This document shows, one piece after another, positions 13,900 through 21,595 of a stretch of DNA of 27,134 nt. Positions within the stretch are counted from its first letter, which is position 1. Each line of letters begins with the position of its first letter. Made by a program: the position numbers and the translations under genes. Under the pieces are notes generated by a model that did not search any database, was not told the origin of the DNA, and was given only the letters and a program-made list of their open reading frames with translations. The stretch is from a bacterium (GTDB lineage: Bacteria; Patescibacteriota; Minisyncoccia; UBA6257; 02-FULL-45-10c): the NCBI GenBank assembly GCA_030646555.1, contig JAUSKP010000067.1:1-27134 (forward strand), written 5' to 3'.

Positions 13900-14658
13900 T
13901 TAAAAATTGGTTAAAATTTCAGGATTTCTTTCGGTTATTAGCACGGTATGCTCAAAATGAGCCGATAAACTTCCATCTCTAGTGGCATAGCTCTCCTGAT
14001 CAGTTTGAGATATATACGGATCGCCCGCAGAAACCATCGGTTCCAACGCTAAAACCATTCCGGGCTTTAATTGTAAGCCGGTATTTTTTTGTCCTTCATT
14101 AAAAACTGATGGCTCTTCATGAAGCTCAATGCCAACACCATGACCGCATAATCCTTTTACAACTTTAAATCCATTTCTTTGAACATAATCATTTATAGCC
14201 CAGCCAATATCTCCCAAAGTCTTTCCGGGTCGGCATTCTTTTATTCCCAGCATCAAAGAATGCTTTGTGACATCCATAAGTTTTTGGGCTTCCTTGGAAA
14301 TTTCTCCTATTCCAACCGTAAATGCCGAATCAGTGATAAATCCCTGGTAGCTCACCCCAAAATCAAGTTTTAAAATATCTCCGGATTTTAATTTGTATTT
14401 ATTCGGAATACCATGTACCACCACTTCATTTAAAGAAGCGCAAATAGAAGCCGGAAAGGGATGAGCCGCGCCGTGCGGCTGATAGCCCAAAAAGGCCGGC
14501 TCGGCGCCAGCTTCCCGAATTAATTTTCTTGCCAATATATCCAAATCTTTAAGTACAACTCCTTCAAAAATATTTTTCTTAAGCTCTTTCGCTACGCTCG
14601 CCAATATCTTGCCGGAAACTCTTATCTTTTTTATTTGTTCTTGAGTTTTTATCAGCAC
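13900..14658 (-). CDS. map: Methionine aminopeptidase, type I
   Basis: 252 aa, a pita-bread metalloprotease that removes initiator Met. The metal ligands are visible: Asp in LKLDFGVSYQGF, Asp in FITDSAFTVG, His in GLCGHGVGIELHEEP, Glu in MVLALEPMVS and the last Glu in HFEHTVLITE. The substrate His is in GAAHPFPASICASLN. The start is GTG, overlapping the adk TAG stop by one base (TAGTG), so the two are translationally coupled. The order secY-adk-map is the classical end of the spc operon. Confidence 0.96.
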   Translation of the reverse strand: MLIKTQEQIKKIRVSGKILASVAKELKKNIFEGVVLKDLDILARKLIREAGAEPAFLGYQPHGAAHPFPASICASLNEVVVHGIPNKYKLKSGDILKLDFGVSYQGFITDSAFTVGIGEISKEAQKLMDVTKHSLMLGIKECRPGKTLGDIGWAINDYVQRNGFKVVKGLCGHGVGIELHEEPSVFNEGQKNTGLQLKPGMVLALEPMVSAGDPYISQTDQESYATRDGSLSAHFEHTVLITERNPEILTNF

Positions 14659-15341
14659 TAGGATATTTTATTTTTTACTTCTTCAAAAACTTTAAATGGA
14701 GCGGGCTCGCCATCTATCGTGTCTATTTTATATCCCCTCTTTTTCAATTCTTCCAAAATAGGATAGGTGCGATTTTTATATTCTTCCAACCTAACTTTAA
14801 GCTTCTCCGGATTATCAAAAACTCTTTTCTTCAAAGGGGCGCTACAGATCGGACAGACTGTTATTCCGCTTCCTTCCTGGAAAAGAACGGGTGTGGCGCA
14901 AACTGAACAAACCAAACGATTGCTGTTTCTAAAAATAGAAGATTCCGGCTTAATATCAATGTATAAAATTCCAAGATTTTCCCTGCCGTATAATTTTTCC
15001 AAGATCTCTATCAATCCCTTGTTTTTGTCATCTCCAAAAGCCTCAAAAAGCGTTCTCGGCGAACCGCTGAATACAATCCTAATGCCGGCCCTGGCAAACT
15101 TCTTCGTGTTTTTTATGACCACATCTTTTAATACCCACGACGGCGTATTCAGCTTGCCGGAATCAAAAATTTCTTTTTCCTTTTGAAATTTTTTATTTTT
15201 AGAATTATCCGGATCATTGATGGTTTGCTCAATATATTTACCGGTATCAAAGTGATAAAAACCCATTTTTTTTGACAACAAATCAGCCTGAGTTCCCTTG
15301 CCCGCTCCCGGTGCCCCATAAATTAAAATAACTTTTTTCAT
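14658..15341 (-). CDS. adk: Adenylate kinase with zinc-type LID
   Basis: 227 aa. The P-loop is GAPGAGKGTQ at the N-terminus, then FDTGKYIEQ (AMP site) and VFSGSPRTLFEAF. The LID carries four Cys in two CxxC pairs (LVCSVCATP and TVCPICSAP), the zinc-binding form common outside enterobacteria. It interconverts ATP, AMP and ADP. It is separated from secY by a strong terminator and has its own extended -10 (15395-15403). Its leader carries a GC-rich palindromic repeat immediately before the ATG, as does tuf. Confidence 0.96.
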   Translation of the reverse strand: MKKVILIYGAPGAGKGTQADLLSKKMGFYHFDTGKYIEQTINDPDNSKNKKFQKEKEIFDSGKLNTPSWVLKDVVIKNTKKFARAGIRIVFSGSPRTLFEAFGDDKNKGLIEILEKLYGRENLGILYIDIKPESSIFRNSNRLVCSVCATPVLFQEGSGITVCPICSAPLKKRVFDNPEKLKVRLEEYKNRTYPILEELKKRGYKIDTIDGEPAPFKVFEEVKNKIS

Positions 15342-15347
15342 ATTTTA

Positions 15348-15378
15348 CTTTGCCTCGCCATAGCCTTGCGACGGCGGG
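15348..15378. repeat. Short GC-rich palindromic repeat, copy C (adk leader)
   Basis: The copy reads CTTTGCCTCGCCATAGCCTT then GCGACGGCGGG on plus. It ends 6 bp from the adk ATG. On minus it continues CAAAGTAAAATATG into the start codon, nearly identical to the copy at tuf. Confidence 0.78.
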
Positions 15379-15394
15379 TTTTTAATTAACTTTA

Positions 15395-15403
15395 ATTATA
15401 ACA
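15395..15403 (-). promoter_or_regulatory. Candidate extended -10 promoter of the adk operon
   Basis: On minus it reads TGTTATAAT, directly after the secY terminator T-run. The expected leader is ~45 nt and would include the GC-rich repeat hairpin. Confidence 0.55.
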
Positions 15404-15435
15404 AAAACCCCCTCACTCTGATACGAGTGAGGGGG
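15403..15435 (-). terminator. Intrinsic terminator after secY
   Basis: A perfect 11-bp stem CCCCCTCACTC/GAGTGAGGGGG (15408-15418 with 15425-15435) has a 6-nt loop and is followed on minus by TTTTT. It closes the spc operon before the adk promoter. Confidence 0.9.
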
Positions 15436-15453
15436 TTAATTACTTTATTTAAC

Positions 15454-16722
15454 TTAAATGCCTTCGTATTCCCTCATCACCAACTGGGAGTTTATCTGTT
15501 TTTTAATTTCCAAAGCAACCGATACCGCGATAAGCAAACTGGTTCCTCCCAAAGTCAAAGCTTGGATATTGGTAAATATCTGCACGATGTTCGGAAGTAT
15601 CGCAACCACTCCAAGGAACAAAGCTCCGAAAAGAGTAATGCGGTTTATAACCTTGGCTAAGTATTGACCGGAGTGTTCGCCTGGCCTGATACCCGGAATA
15701 AAACCTCCGCTTTTCTGCAAATTCTTAGAGATCTCTATCGGATCAAAAGTTGCCGCGGTATAAAAATAAGTAAATATAAAAACAAGGGAGAAATAAATCG
15801 CCGAATATATCACCTGATTATTCATAAAATTATTAACAATGCCGGTCAATTTGAAAGAAAAATCTTCAGATATCAAAATTGAAGCTTGGGCTAAAAATTG
15901 GGGCAAAAGCAAAATAGAAATAGCAAAAATAATAGGAATAACTCCCGCCTGGTTTACTTTGAGCGGCAAGTAGCTGGAAACTCCCCCATACATTTTATTG
16001 CCCCTTACTCTCCTGGAATAAGAAACCGGGATCTTCCTTTCGCCTTCATTTATAAATACAACGCCGGAAATAACAACGATGCTCAAGACCAAGAATATAA
16101 TATATGTCGGGATTTGGCTTGGGCTGTAATTCAGGAAAAGGGCCTTGAAAGTTTGCGGAAGGGCGCTAACAATGCCGGCAAAAATCAACAAAGACACGCC
16201 GTTGCCTATTTTTTGTTCAGTGATAAGCTCTCCAAGCCAAACCAGAAACATAGAACCGGCGGTAACGATAATAACATTTCTAACAATATCAAAAGATGAG
16301 TTCATTGTTAGGATCTGTTGAGATTTCAAAAGATTCAAAAAAGCATAGCCCTGCAAAGCGGCTAGGGGCACGGTCAAATATCTGGAAATTCTATTAAACT
16401 TGGCTCTGCCCATTTCTCCCTGCTCGTAATAAAATTCTTTAAGGCGAGGAAAGATCATGGTTAAGAGCTGCATTATGATGGTGGAAGTAATGTACGGGCC
16501 AACGCCGAGCATCACAATAGAAAGCTTTCCTAAAGCGCCACCCGAAAACATATCTAAGAAACCCAATAACTGGCTTGAATCTAAAAACATTTTTAATCTT
16601 ATCAAATCAACGCTTGGAATAGGAATGGCGGAAAAAATTCTAAAAACTATCAGTAAACCAGCCACTACAAGGATTTTGTTTCTTAGGTCGCGAGTTTTAA
16701 AGATTTGGATTAATTTTTCCAT
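15454..16722 (-). CDS. secY: Protein translocase subunit SecY
   Basis: 422 aa, the ten-TM channel of the Sec translocon. Signatures are KILVVAGLLIVFRIFSAIPI in TM1, FSGGALGKLSIVMLGVGPYI (plug and TM2), LITEQKIGNGVSLLIFAGIV, and the cytoplasmic loop with INEGERKIPVSYSRR and YLPLKVNQAGVIPIIFA. FIPGIRPGEHSGQYL follows. Length is near the bacterial norm. It lies 27 bp after rplO and ends at a strong terminator. It would export the DUF5667-like protein and insert the membrane proteins in this window. Confidence 0.97.
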   Translation of the reverse strand: MEKLIQIFKTRDLRNKILVVAGLLIVFRIFSAIPIPSVDLIRLKMFLDSSQLLGFLDMFSGGALGKLSIVMLGVGPYITSTIIMQLLTMIFPRLKEFYYEQGEMGRAKFNRISRYLTVPLAALQGYAFLNLLKSQQILTMNSSFDIVRNVIIVTAGSMFLVWLGELITEQKIGNGVSLLIFAGIVSALPQTFKALFLNYSPSQIPTYIIFLVLSIVVISGVVFINEGERKIPVSYSRRVRGNKMYGGVSSYLPLKVNQAGVIPIIFAISILLLPQFLAQASILISEDFSFKLTGIVNNFMNNQVIYSAIYFSLVFIFTYFYTAATFDPIEISKNLQKSGGFIPGIRPGEHSGQYLAKVINRITLFGALFLGVVAILPNIVQIFTNIQALTLGGTSLLIAVSVALEIKKQINSQLVMREYEGI

Positions 16723-16749
16723 AACTTATTACGGCTTATTACTTGCTTT

Positions 16750-17157
16750 TTACTTTACGCTTCCGCCAGCTTTTTCAATTTTTATCTTTGCTCCTTTGGA
16801 AGTTTTTACGCCTTCAACCTTAACAGCCTTCTTTATCTCTCCTTTATCTAAGATTTTAATCTCATCTCTGAAATCTTTTCCAAAATAAGCCTTCAGTGCG
16901 TCTCTATTGATAATATCAGCTTTTATTTTTGACAGCTCGGATAAATTTAAAACTATATTAAAATCAGATTTCGGCTTATTTCTATAACCTCTCAATTTTG
17001 GAATTCTGATCAAAAGATCTCTTTGGGCCGGACGAATACGATGACCGGAGCGGGATTTTTGTCCTTTAGTTCCACGGCCGGCAGTTGTACCTCTCTTGCC
17101 TCCCCTGGCAACTCTTTTTTGCTGTTTATTTTGTATTGATAAAGTATGTGTCTGCAT
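16750..17157 (-). CDS. rplO: 50S ribosomal protein L15
   Basis: uL15, ~135 aa. It has the Gly/Arg-rich N-terminus RVARGGKRGTTAGRGTKGQK, then GHRIRPAQRDLLIRIPKLRG and a C-terminal KVEGVKTSKGAKIKIEKAGG. I place the start at the ATG at 17157 (MQTHTLSIQNKQQKR). The upstream GTG at 17172 would translate part of the inverted-repeat arm. The gene directly follows a 131-bp inverted-repeat element that fills the place where rpmD (L30) normally sits. Confidence 0.95.
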   Translation of the reverse strand: MQTHTLSIQNKQQKRVARGGKRGTTAGRGTKGQKSRSGHRIRPAQRDLLIRIPKLRGYRNKPKSDFNIVLNLSELSKIKADIINRDALKAYFGKDFRDEIKILDKGEIKKAVKVEGVKTSKGAKIKIEKAGGSVK

Positions 17158-17163
17158 ATGTTT

Positions 17164-17294
17164 ACCCCGCACCTTTTAAGGATTGGGTCTTATTTATTTT
17201 AATGTTTATTATATTTATTGTATATATCTAAGTTTTTTACTCAGTAAGCACAAACTTTTTTTAAGAAATATTTTATCCTTAAAAGGTGCGGGGT
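17164..17294. repeat. 131-bp element with perfect 20-bp inverted arms, copy 2 (rpsE-rplO gap)
   Basis: The left arm 17164-17183 is ACCCCGCACCTTTTAAGGAT and the right arm 17275-17294 is its exact reverse complement. The spacer is 91 bp and AT-rich. One end abuts the rpsE stop codon and the other lies 6 bp from the rplO ATG. The arms match copy 1 (3549-3679) at 12 of 20 positions. In the same orientation both cores contain AGTAAAAA followed by an AT-rich ATATATA stretch. A TATAAT on minus at 17208-17213 could be a promoter for rplO, but no -35 box is seen. Confidence 0.82.
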
Positions 17295-17837
17295 TTAAGC
17301 TCTTAATTGTTTCAGCGCTTCTATGGTCGCCATGGCATTGGTTAATTTATTCGGCGTTCTGCCCAAACATTTTGAAGTGGCGTCTTTAACGCCAGCCAAA
17401 GAAAGAACTACGCGCACGGCTCCGCCAGATTTTAATCCATGACCTTCATCGGCCGGCTTTATCTTGACATAAGCAGCGCTGAATTTGGCTTCAACTTCAT
17501 GCATAATAGTTCTGCCGTTCAATTTTATTTTTATCAAATGCTTGCGGGCGTCAATCTTAGCCTTTTCAATGGAGGCCTGCACATCAACTCCCTTGCCGAG
17601 ACCAACTCCGACAGTGCCTTTTTCATCTCCAATAATCAAAGTAGTTCTAAAACGAAATCTTTTTCCTCCGGCTACCACACGGGTAACTCTTCTAAGATCC
17701 AAAACTTTCTCCTTAAAATCATCCATTTTAGGCTTTTCTCTTCGATTAAAACGAGCGGGTGGACGTCGTCCGCCTCCTCTGTTTTGATTATTACTATTTG
17801 GACTGCTTGGAGTATTTGGGGTATTTGGATTATTCAT
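17295..17837 (-). CDS. rpsE: 30S ribosomal protein S5
   Basis: uS5, 180 aa. The N-terminal ~35 residues are a low-complexity Asn/Pro/Ser then Gly/Arg extension (MNNPNTPNTPSSPNSNNQN, RGGGRRPP). The core follows: VLDLRRVTRVVAGGKRFRFR, GDEKGTVGVGLGKGVDV, KIKPADEGHGLKSGGAVRVV and CLGRTPNKLTNAMATIEAL. The TAA stop touches the inverted-repeat element. The usual downstream gene rpmD is absent, as known for CPR bacteria. Confidence 0.96.
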   Translation of the reverse strand: MNNPNTPNTPSSPNSNNQNRGGGRRPPARFNRREKPKMDDFKEKVLDLRRVTRVVAGGKRFRFRTTLIIGDEKGTVGVGLGKGVDVQASIEKAKIDARKHLIKIKLNGRTIMHEVEAKFSAAYVKIKPADEGHGLKSGGAVRVVLSLAGVKDATSKCLGRTPNKLTNAMATIEALKQLRA

Positions 17838-17869
17838 AATATATAATTTATAGTGAGTTTACCGAACTA

Positions 17870-18229
17870 CTAAATTTTAATTCCTGCTTCCCTGGCTCCA
17901 TCAGCCAAAGCCTTTACTCTTCCATGATAAAGATAAGGACCTTTATTGAAAACTGCTTCTTTTATATCTAATTTTATAGCTTTTTCCGCCAACAATGCGC
18001 CCAATTCCTTGGCCTGATCGGTCTTTTTTCCTTTCTTAGCCTTAGCTAATTCCTTGGTAGAAGCCGAAACAATGGTCTTGCCGGCATTATCATCAATTAA
18101 TTGAGCATAGGTATATAAATTGCTCCTAAAAACCGAGAGTCTCGGTTTTGTGGCGGTGCCAAAAATAGTAGCTCTATTTCTAATGCGTCGCCTTTCTTCT
18201 TTTCTGTTTTTTTCTAAAATTTTAGACAT
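17870..18229 (-). CDS. rplR: 50S ribosomal protein L18
   Basis: uL18, 119 aa, binds 5S rRNA with L5. Signatures are ERRRIRNRATIFGTATKPRL, SVFRSNLYTYAQLIDD, and the C-terminal GPYLYHGRVKALADGAREAG. Length is typical (~117). It lies between rplF and rpsE in normal spc order. The stop is TAG. The basic N-terminus (KILEKNRKEERRR) matches the family. Confidence 0.96.
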   Translation of the reverse strand: MSKILEKNRKEERRRIRNRATIFGTATKPRLSVFRSNLYTYAQLIDDNAGKTIVSASTKELAKAKKGKKTDQAKELGALLAEKAIKLDIKEAVFNKGPYLYHGRVKALADGAREAGIKI

Positions 18230-18251
18230 GATATTTTTAAATAATTAATTA

Positions 18252-18812
18252 CTATGCAGCTGTTCCCGCTCCGCTAGTAGCTTTCTTTCCGGCTTTTTTC
18301 TTAACTATTTCATCTTTATATTTTATTCCTGTTCCTCTATATGGATTTGGTTTTTTGAACGCCCTAATCTTAGTTGCCACCTGGCCCACCAAATATTTAT
18401 CCATTCCTGAAATTGTAATATTTCCTTTTTCAACAACGATTGTGATTCCCTCCGGGATATCAAATTTTACAGGATGAGAAAATCCAATATTCAAAACCAA
18501 GGTTTTGCCTTCAACAGTAGCCCTGAAACCTACACCTTGAAATTCTAAAACTTTTTTAAAATCAGTGGTAATTCCGGTAACGGCATTTTGGGTGAGCGCT
18601 CTCATTGTTCCCCAATTAGCTCTGGTTTGAGAATCCTCTTTGGTGGCAGTAAAAGAAATTTGATTGTTTTCCAACTTTACTTCTATATTAGACAAAACTT
18701 TAACTTTCAATACTTTCTTGCCATCTTTGGAAGAGATTGCTAAAACATCGCCCTCAACTTTAGCAAGGACGTTTTCCAGTAATACAATTAATTTTTTTCC
18801 TATTTTAGACAT
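18252..18812 (-). CDS. rplF: 50S ribosomal protein L6
   Basis: uL6, ~186 aa. The two-domain L6 fold is recognised from MSKIGKKLIVLLENV, ANWGTMRALTQNAVTGITTD, KKVLEFQGVGFRATVEGK, LVLNIGFSHPV and AFKKPNPYRGTGIKY. I choose the ATG at 18812 because MSKIGKK is the family start; the longer frame from 18857 would overlap rpsH. The expected Pro after IGKK is Leu here. The C-terminus ends in a Lys/Ala tail (KKAGKKATSGAGTAA). The stop is TAG. Confidence 0.95.
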   Translation of the reverse strand: MSKIGKKLIVLLENVLAKVEGDVLAISSKDGKKVLKVKVLSNIEVKLENNQISFTATKEDSQTRANWGTMRALTQNAVTGITTDFKKVLEFQGVGFRATVEGKTLVLNIGFSHPVKFDIPEGITIVVEKGNITISGMDKYLVGQVATKIRAFKKPNPYRGTGIKYKDEIVKKKAGKKATSGAGTAA

Positions 18813-18843
18813 AATTTTGTTTTTAAATTCTTTATTAGTCGAT

Positions 18844-19224
18844 CTACCAAATCTCAAAAAGCATCTCTCCTCCCAATTTTAATTTTTTAGCAGCCTGGCC
18901 ATCCATTATTCCCTTAGAAGTGGACACAACTAAAAGACCGAATCCCTGCTTTACCGCGCGAATATCCTGATATCCAACATATAGGTGCCTGGAAGGCTTG
19001 CTTAAAATATTAACACCGTGAACAACTCCTTCTCCTTGTTTATATTTCAAATTGATCTCAAAAACTTTTTTTGGAATTCTGCCCATTACCTGGAACGCGC
19101 CAATAAAATTCTTTTTTTCTAAAACATCTAAAATGGCTTTATCCATCACTGAATAGGCAGCTTTTACGGCGTCGCCTTTTACGGCTTGAGCATTTTTAAT
19201 TTTTACTAATAGATCTGTGTACAT
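18844..19224 (-). CDS. rpsH: 30S ribosomal protein S8
   Basis: uS8, 126 aa, binds the central domain of 16S rRNA and is the spc-operon repressor in E. coli. Signatures are MYTDLLVKIKNAQAVKGDAV, ILKYKQGEG-like INLKYKQGEGVVHGV, SKPSRHLYVGYQDI and the C-terminal GFGLLVVSTSKGIMDGQAA. Length is typical. The stop is TAG. It is 34 bp downstream of the type-Z S14 gene. Confidence 0.95.
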   Translation of the reverse strand: MYTDLLVKIKNAQAVKGDAVKAAYSVMDKAILDVLEKKNFIGAFQVMGRIPKKVFEINLKYKQGEGVVHGVNILSKPSRHLYVGYQDIRAVKQGFGLLVVSTSKGIMDGQAAKKLKLGGEMLFEIW

Positions 19225-19258
19225 ATTTTTATATTTCTATTTGAATTTATGGCAAGCT

Positions 19259-19444
19259 CTACCAAGAAGACTTTTTAATTCCGGGAATCTCTCCGCGACC
19301 GGATAATTCTCTGAAACAAATTCTGCAAATTCCGAACATTCTCATATAACCATGTTTTCTTCCGCACCTAAAACAACGCCTTACGATACGAGTGGAATAT
19401 TTCGGTGTCTTTTTTGATCTTGCTACAACGGATGTTTTAGCCAT
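19259..19444 (-). CDS. rpsZ: 30S ribosomal protein S14, zinc-binding type Z
   Basis: uS14, 61 aa, the short zinc-ribbon form. Two CxxC pairs are present (RRCFRCGRKHGYMR and GICRICFRELS), followed by the conserved C-terminus GEIPGIKKSSW. MAKTSVVARSKKTPKYSTR is the usual start. It lies between rplE and rpsH as expected. Also called rpsN in many annotations. The stop is TAG. Confidence 0.96.
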   Translation of the reverse strand: MAKTSVVARSKKTPKYSTRIVRRCFRCGRKHGYMRMFGICRICFRELSGRGEIPGIKKSSW

Positions 19445-19458
19445 AGTTATAATTGTTG

Positions 19459-19953
19459 TTATTTCTTAAAAGGAATTCCTATTTTTTTATAAAACTCAAT
19501 AGCCAATTTCATATCTTTGATCGGAGTCTCTAGAACTAGGGTAAATTGCATTCCAAAATTGACTTTAGAATGTTCCGGTGAAATTTCAGGAAATACCAAA
19601 TGCTCTTTAAGTCCGATGTTAAGATTGCCATTTTTATCTATAGCGCTCTGATCTATGCCTCTAAAATCACGGACACGAGGAAGGGTGATATTAACAAGTT
19701 TGCTCATTAGGGATTTCATGCGATCTCCTCTTAAAGTAGTTTTCAATCCCACAATAGTTCCCTGACGGAGCTTAAAACCGGAAATAGACTTCATGGCTGG
19801 CCTTGGAGATGGTTTCTGGCCGGTAATGATAGTGAGCTCTTTAATGATATCCGGCAAAATTTTTGCCTCAAAATTAGGCTGGGTGGAGAGCCTTCCAATT
19901 CCAATGTTTATAACAACCTTTTCTAATTTATTTTTTAAATCGTGCTTTTGCAT
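19459..19953 (-). CDS. rplE: 50S ribosomal protein L5 (short form)
   Basis: uL5, 164 aa against the usual ~179. It begins at MQKHDLKNKLEKVVINIGIG, lacking the first ~15-20 residues of most bacterial L5. The rest is normal: TGQKPSPRPAMKSISGFKLR, LPRVRDFRGIDQSAIDKNGN, the HLVFPEISPE region and GMQFTLVLETP. It overlaps rplX by 19 bp, so translation is probably coupled. L5 contacts 5S rRNA and the P-site tRNA. Confidence 0.95.
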   Translation of the reverse strand: MQKHDLKNKLEKVVINIGIGRLSTQPNFEAKILPDIIKELTIITGQKPSPRPAMKSISGFKLRQGTIVGLKTTLRGDRMKSLMSKLVNITLPRVRDFRGIDQSAIDKNGNLNIGLKEHLVFPEISPEHSKVNFGMQFTLVLETPIKDMKLAIEFYKKIGIPFKK

Positions 19954-20240
19954 TTTTTACAACTTCTTAATTTTTTGCCTCCTTCAAATTTATATCCAAC
20001 TCTGGTCAATTGGCTGCATTTTGGACAAACCAATGAAACATTGGAACTATCCATCGGTCTGGAAATGCTGATGGTCTCACCCTTTTCTCCTTGGCGTTTA
20101 GCTCTTTTGTGCTTTTTGAACATATTCAAACCCTCCACCAGAACTCTTTCTTTTTTTGGATCAACGGCCAAAACCTTGCCGGTCTTGCCGCTGTCTTTTC
20201 CAGCCAATAATTTTACTGTGTCGCCTTTTTTGATCTTCAT
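19935..20240 (-). CDS. rplX: 50S ribosomal protein L24
   Basis: uL24, 101 aa. The KOW motif is at the start (KIKKGDTVKLLAGKDSGKTG, KVLAVDPKKERVLVEGLN), followed by ISRPMDSSNVSLVCPKC. The C-terminal part is a zinc ribbon with two CxxC pairs (LVCPKCSQLT and RSCKKCKSTI). L24 acts early in 50S assembly. The 3' end overlaps rplE by 19 bp. Confidence 0.95.
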   Translation of the reverse strand: MKIKKGDTVKLLAGKDSGKTGKVLAVDPKKERVLVEGLNMFKKHKRAKRQGEKGETISISRPMDSSNVSLVCPKCSQLTRVGYKFEGGKKLRSCKKCKSTI

Positions 20241-20253
20241 AATTTTATGATAA

Positions 20254-20622
20254 TTAAATCACCTCTTCAGCCATCGTGAATATTGTTTCATAACCTTTCT
20301 CTCTAATCTCTCTTGGCAATGGGCCGAAAATACGGGTGGCTTTTGGTTCTTTTTTATCATCAATTATAACAACTGCATTGTCATCAAAACGAAAATACGA
20401 TCCGTCTTTTCTGTGCTGGGTTTTTCTGGTCCTGACCACCACCGCCTTAACAATATCTTTTTTCTTAATAGCTTTTCTCGGTTCAGCTTTCTGAACGGAA
20501 GCTATTATAATGTCGCCGATTCCGGCATATCTCTTGCGGCAGCCCCCAAGCACTCTAAAACAGCGGACTATTTTAGCCCCGCTATTATCTGCAACTGTTA
20601 ATATGGATCGTTCTTGAATCAT
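20254..20622 (-). CDS. rplN: 50S ribosomal protein L14
   Basis: uL14, 122 aa, full length. It starts MIQERSILTVADNSGAKIVR, then RCFRVLGGCRKRYAGIGDII, the VVVRTRK basic strand, FDDNAVVIIDDKKEP, and ends with GPLPREIREKGYETIFTMAE. It contributes to the bridge with the 30S subunit and to the GTPase-factor binding surface. It lies 3 bp after rpsQ with no intervening control site visible. Confidence 0.97.
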   Translation of the reverse strand: MIQERSILTVADNSGAKIVRCFRVLGGCRKRYAGIGDIIIASVQKAEPRKAIKKKDIVKAVVVRTRKTQHRKDGSYFRFDDNAVVIIDDKKEPKATRIFGPLPREIREKGYETIFTMAEEVI

Positions 20623-20625
20623 AAT

Positions 20626-20868
20626 TTATATCTTTTTTATTACTTTCCACCTTTTATCCCTGCTGATCGGTCTGGTTTCTTCAATGATTACTCTATCTCC
20701 CGGATGAAATTCATTATTCTCGTCGTGCGCCTTAAACTTTGTGGTAACTTTAAATTGTTTCTTATACTTTTTATTCAGCTTCAATCTCTCTATTGCCACC
20801 ACAACAGTCTTTTTCATTTTATCTGAAACCACCACTCCTTCTAATTTTCTATGTTGAATTTCATTCAT
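20626..20868 (-). CDS. rpsQ: 30S ribosomal protein S17
   Basis: uS17, 80 aa. Its OB-fold signature is KLEGVVVSDKMKKTVVVAIE, then KKQFKVTTKFKAHDE, FHPGDRVIIEETRPISRDKR and WKVIKKI. Length is typical (~84). It is a primary binder of the 16S 5' domain. It starts 6 bp after the rpmC stop. Confidence 0.96.
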   Translation of the reverse strand: MNEIQHRKLEGVVVSDKMKKTVVVAIERLKLNKKYKKQFKVTTKFKAHDENNEFHPGDRVIIEETRPISRDKRWKVIKKI

Positions 20869-20874
20869 AAATAA

Positions 20875-21084
20875 TTACTTGGCTTTGTTATTTTTCTTCT
20901 CGCTTAAAACAGTGTTTATCCTGGCGATCATTTTTTTAGTTTTTGCTATATCGCTGACATTTTTTAACTTGCCGGCTCGCAAATCAACCTGAAGTTCCCA
21001 AAGCTTATCTTTGCTCTTTTTTATCTCGTTTACAAGTTCAGCCTCCGCTTTGTTTTTTAATTGTTCTGTCTCTTTGGTTTTCAT
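20875..21084 (-). CDS. rpmC: 50S ribosomal protein L29
   Basis: uL29, 69 aa, two antiparallel helices. It carries LVNEIKKSKDKLWELQVDLR, AGKLKNVSDIAKTKKMIAR and INTVLSEKK, typical of the protein that sits at the polypeptide exit tunnel next to L23. It is the first gene after an 80-bp gap from rplP, the only sizeable gap between rplC and rpsE. A weak TTGACC-N17-TAGATT candidate promoter lies in that gap on minus. Confidence 0.94.
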   Translation of the reverse strand: MKTKETEQLKNKAEAELVNEIKKSKDKLWELQVDLRAGKLKNVSDIAKTKKMIARINTVLSEKKNNKAK

Positions 21085-21164
21085 AATGTTTTCGAGCTAG
21101 TTTGAATATCTTATATTATTTCCCGTATTTTTTCAATCTATTCATCAGTGGGCTCTAGGTCAAA

Positions 21165-21572
21165 TTAATCTTTATAGACTATTTTTGTTCTTACCGGTAA
21201 TTTATATCCGGCCAATTTTAAAGCTTCGGTGGCTGTTTCTTTCGCAACTCCATCAACTTCAAAAAGAATTCTGCCCGGTTTAATAACAACTACATATTTG
21301 TCCACTTCTCCTTTGCCGCCGCCCAAAGTAGTTTCGGCTGGTTTTTTTGTAATCGGCTTATCAGGGAAAACACGTATCCAAACCTTACCTTCTCTTTTTA
21401 AGAAATTGGTTATAGTTTTTCTCGCGGATTCCAATTGTTTTCCGTCCATCCAAGCAGGAGACATTGCCTTAAGTCCATAAGAACCATAAGCAAGCGTAAG
21501 ACCGCGCGTCTCTACGATCCTTTTTTTGGACCTCCCTCTCTGCCACTTCCTATGTTTTACTTTTTTGGGCAT
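21165..21572 (-). CDS. rplP: 50S ribosomal protein L16
   Basis: uL16, ~135 aa. It starts MPKKVKHRKWQRGRSKKR, with GLTLAYGSYGLKAMSPAWMD, REGKVWIRVFPDKPITKKPA, TTLGGGKGEVDKYVVVIKPG and a final GYKLPVRTKIV. I take the ATG at 21572; a start two codons upstream is possible. The shape around the A-site tRNA elbow is conserved. It lies 23 bp after rpsC. Confidence 0.96.
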   Translation of the reverse strand: MPKKVKHRKWQRGRSKKRIVETRGLTLAYGSYGLKAMSPAWMDGKQLESARKTITNFLKREGKVWIRVFPDKPITKKPAETTLGGGKGEVDKYVVVIKPGRILFEVDGVAKETATEALKLAGYKLPVRTKIVYKD

Positions 21573-21595
21573 TAACATAATAGTATTTGTATAAA

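Noticed and set aside
17158..17172. GTG start for L15 at 17172
   Set aside because: It would translate the inverted-repeat arm; MQTHTL at 17157 fits the family.
18813..18857. N-terminal extension of L6 from the upstream in-frame ATG
   Set aside because: MSKIGKK at 18812 is the family start; the extension would overlap rpsH and has no L6 similarity.
21085..21164. Missing small gene in the rplP-rpmC gap
   Set aside because: No ORF with ribosomal-protein similarity on either strand; the order is already canonical. Only weak promoter-like hexamers.
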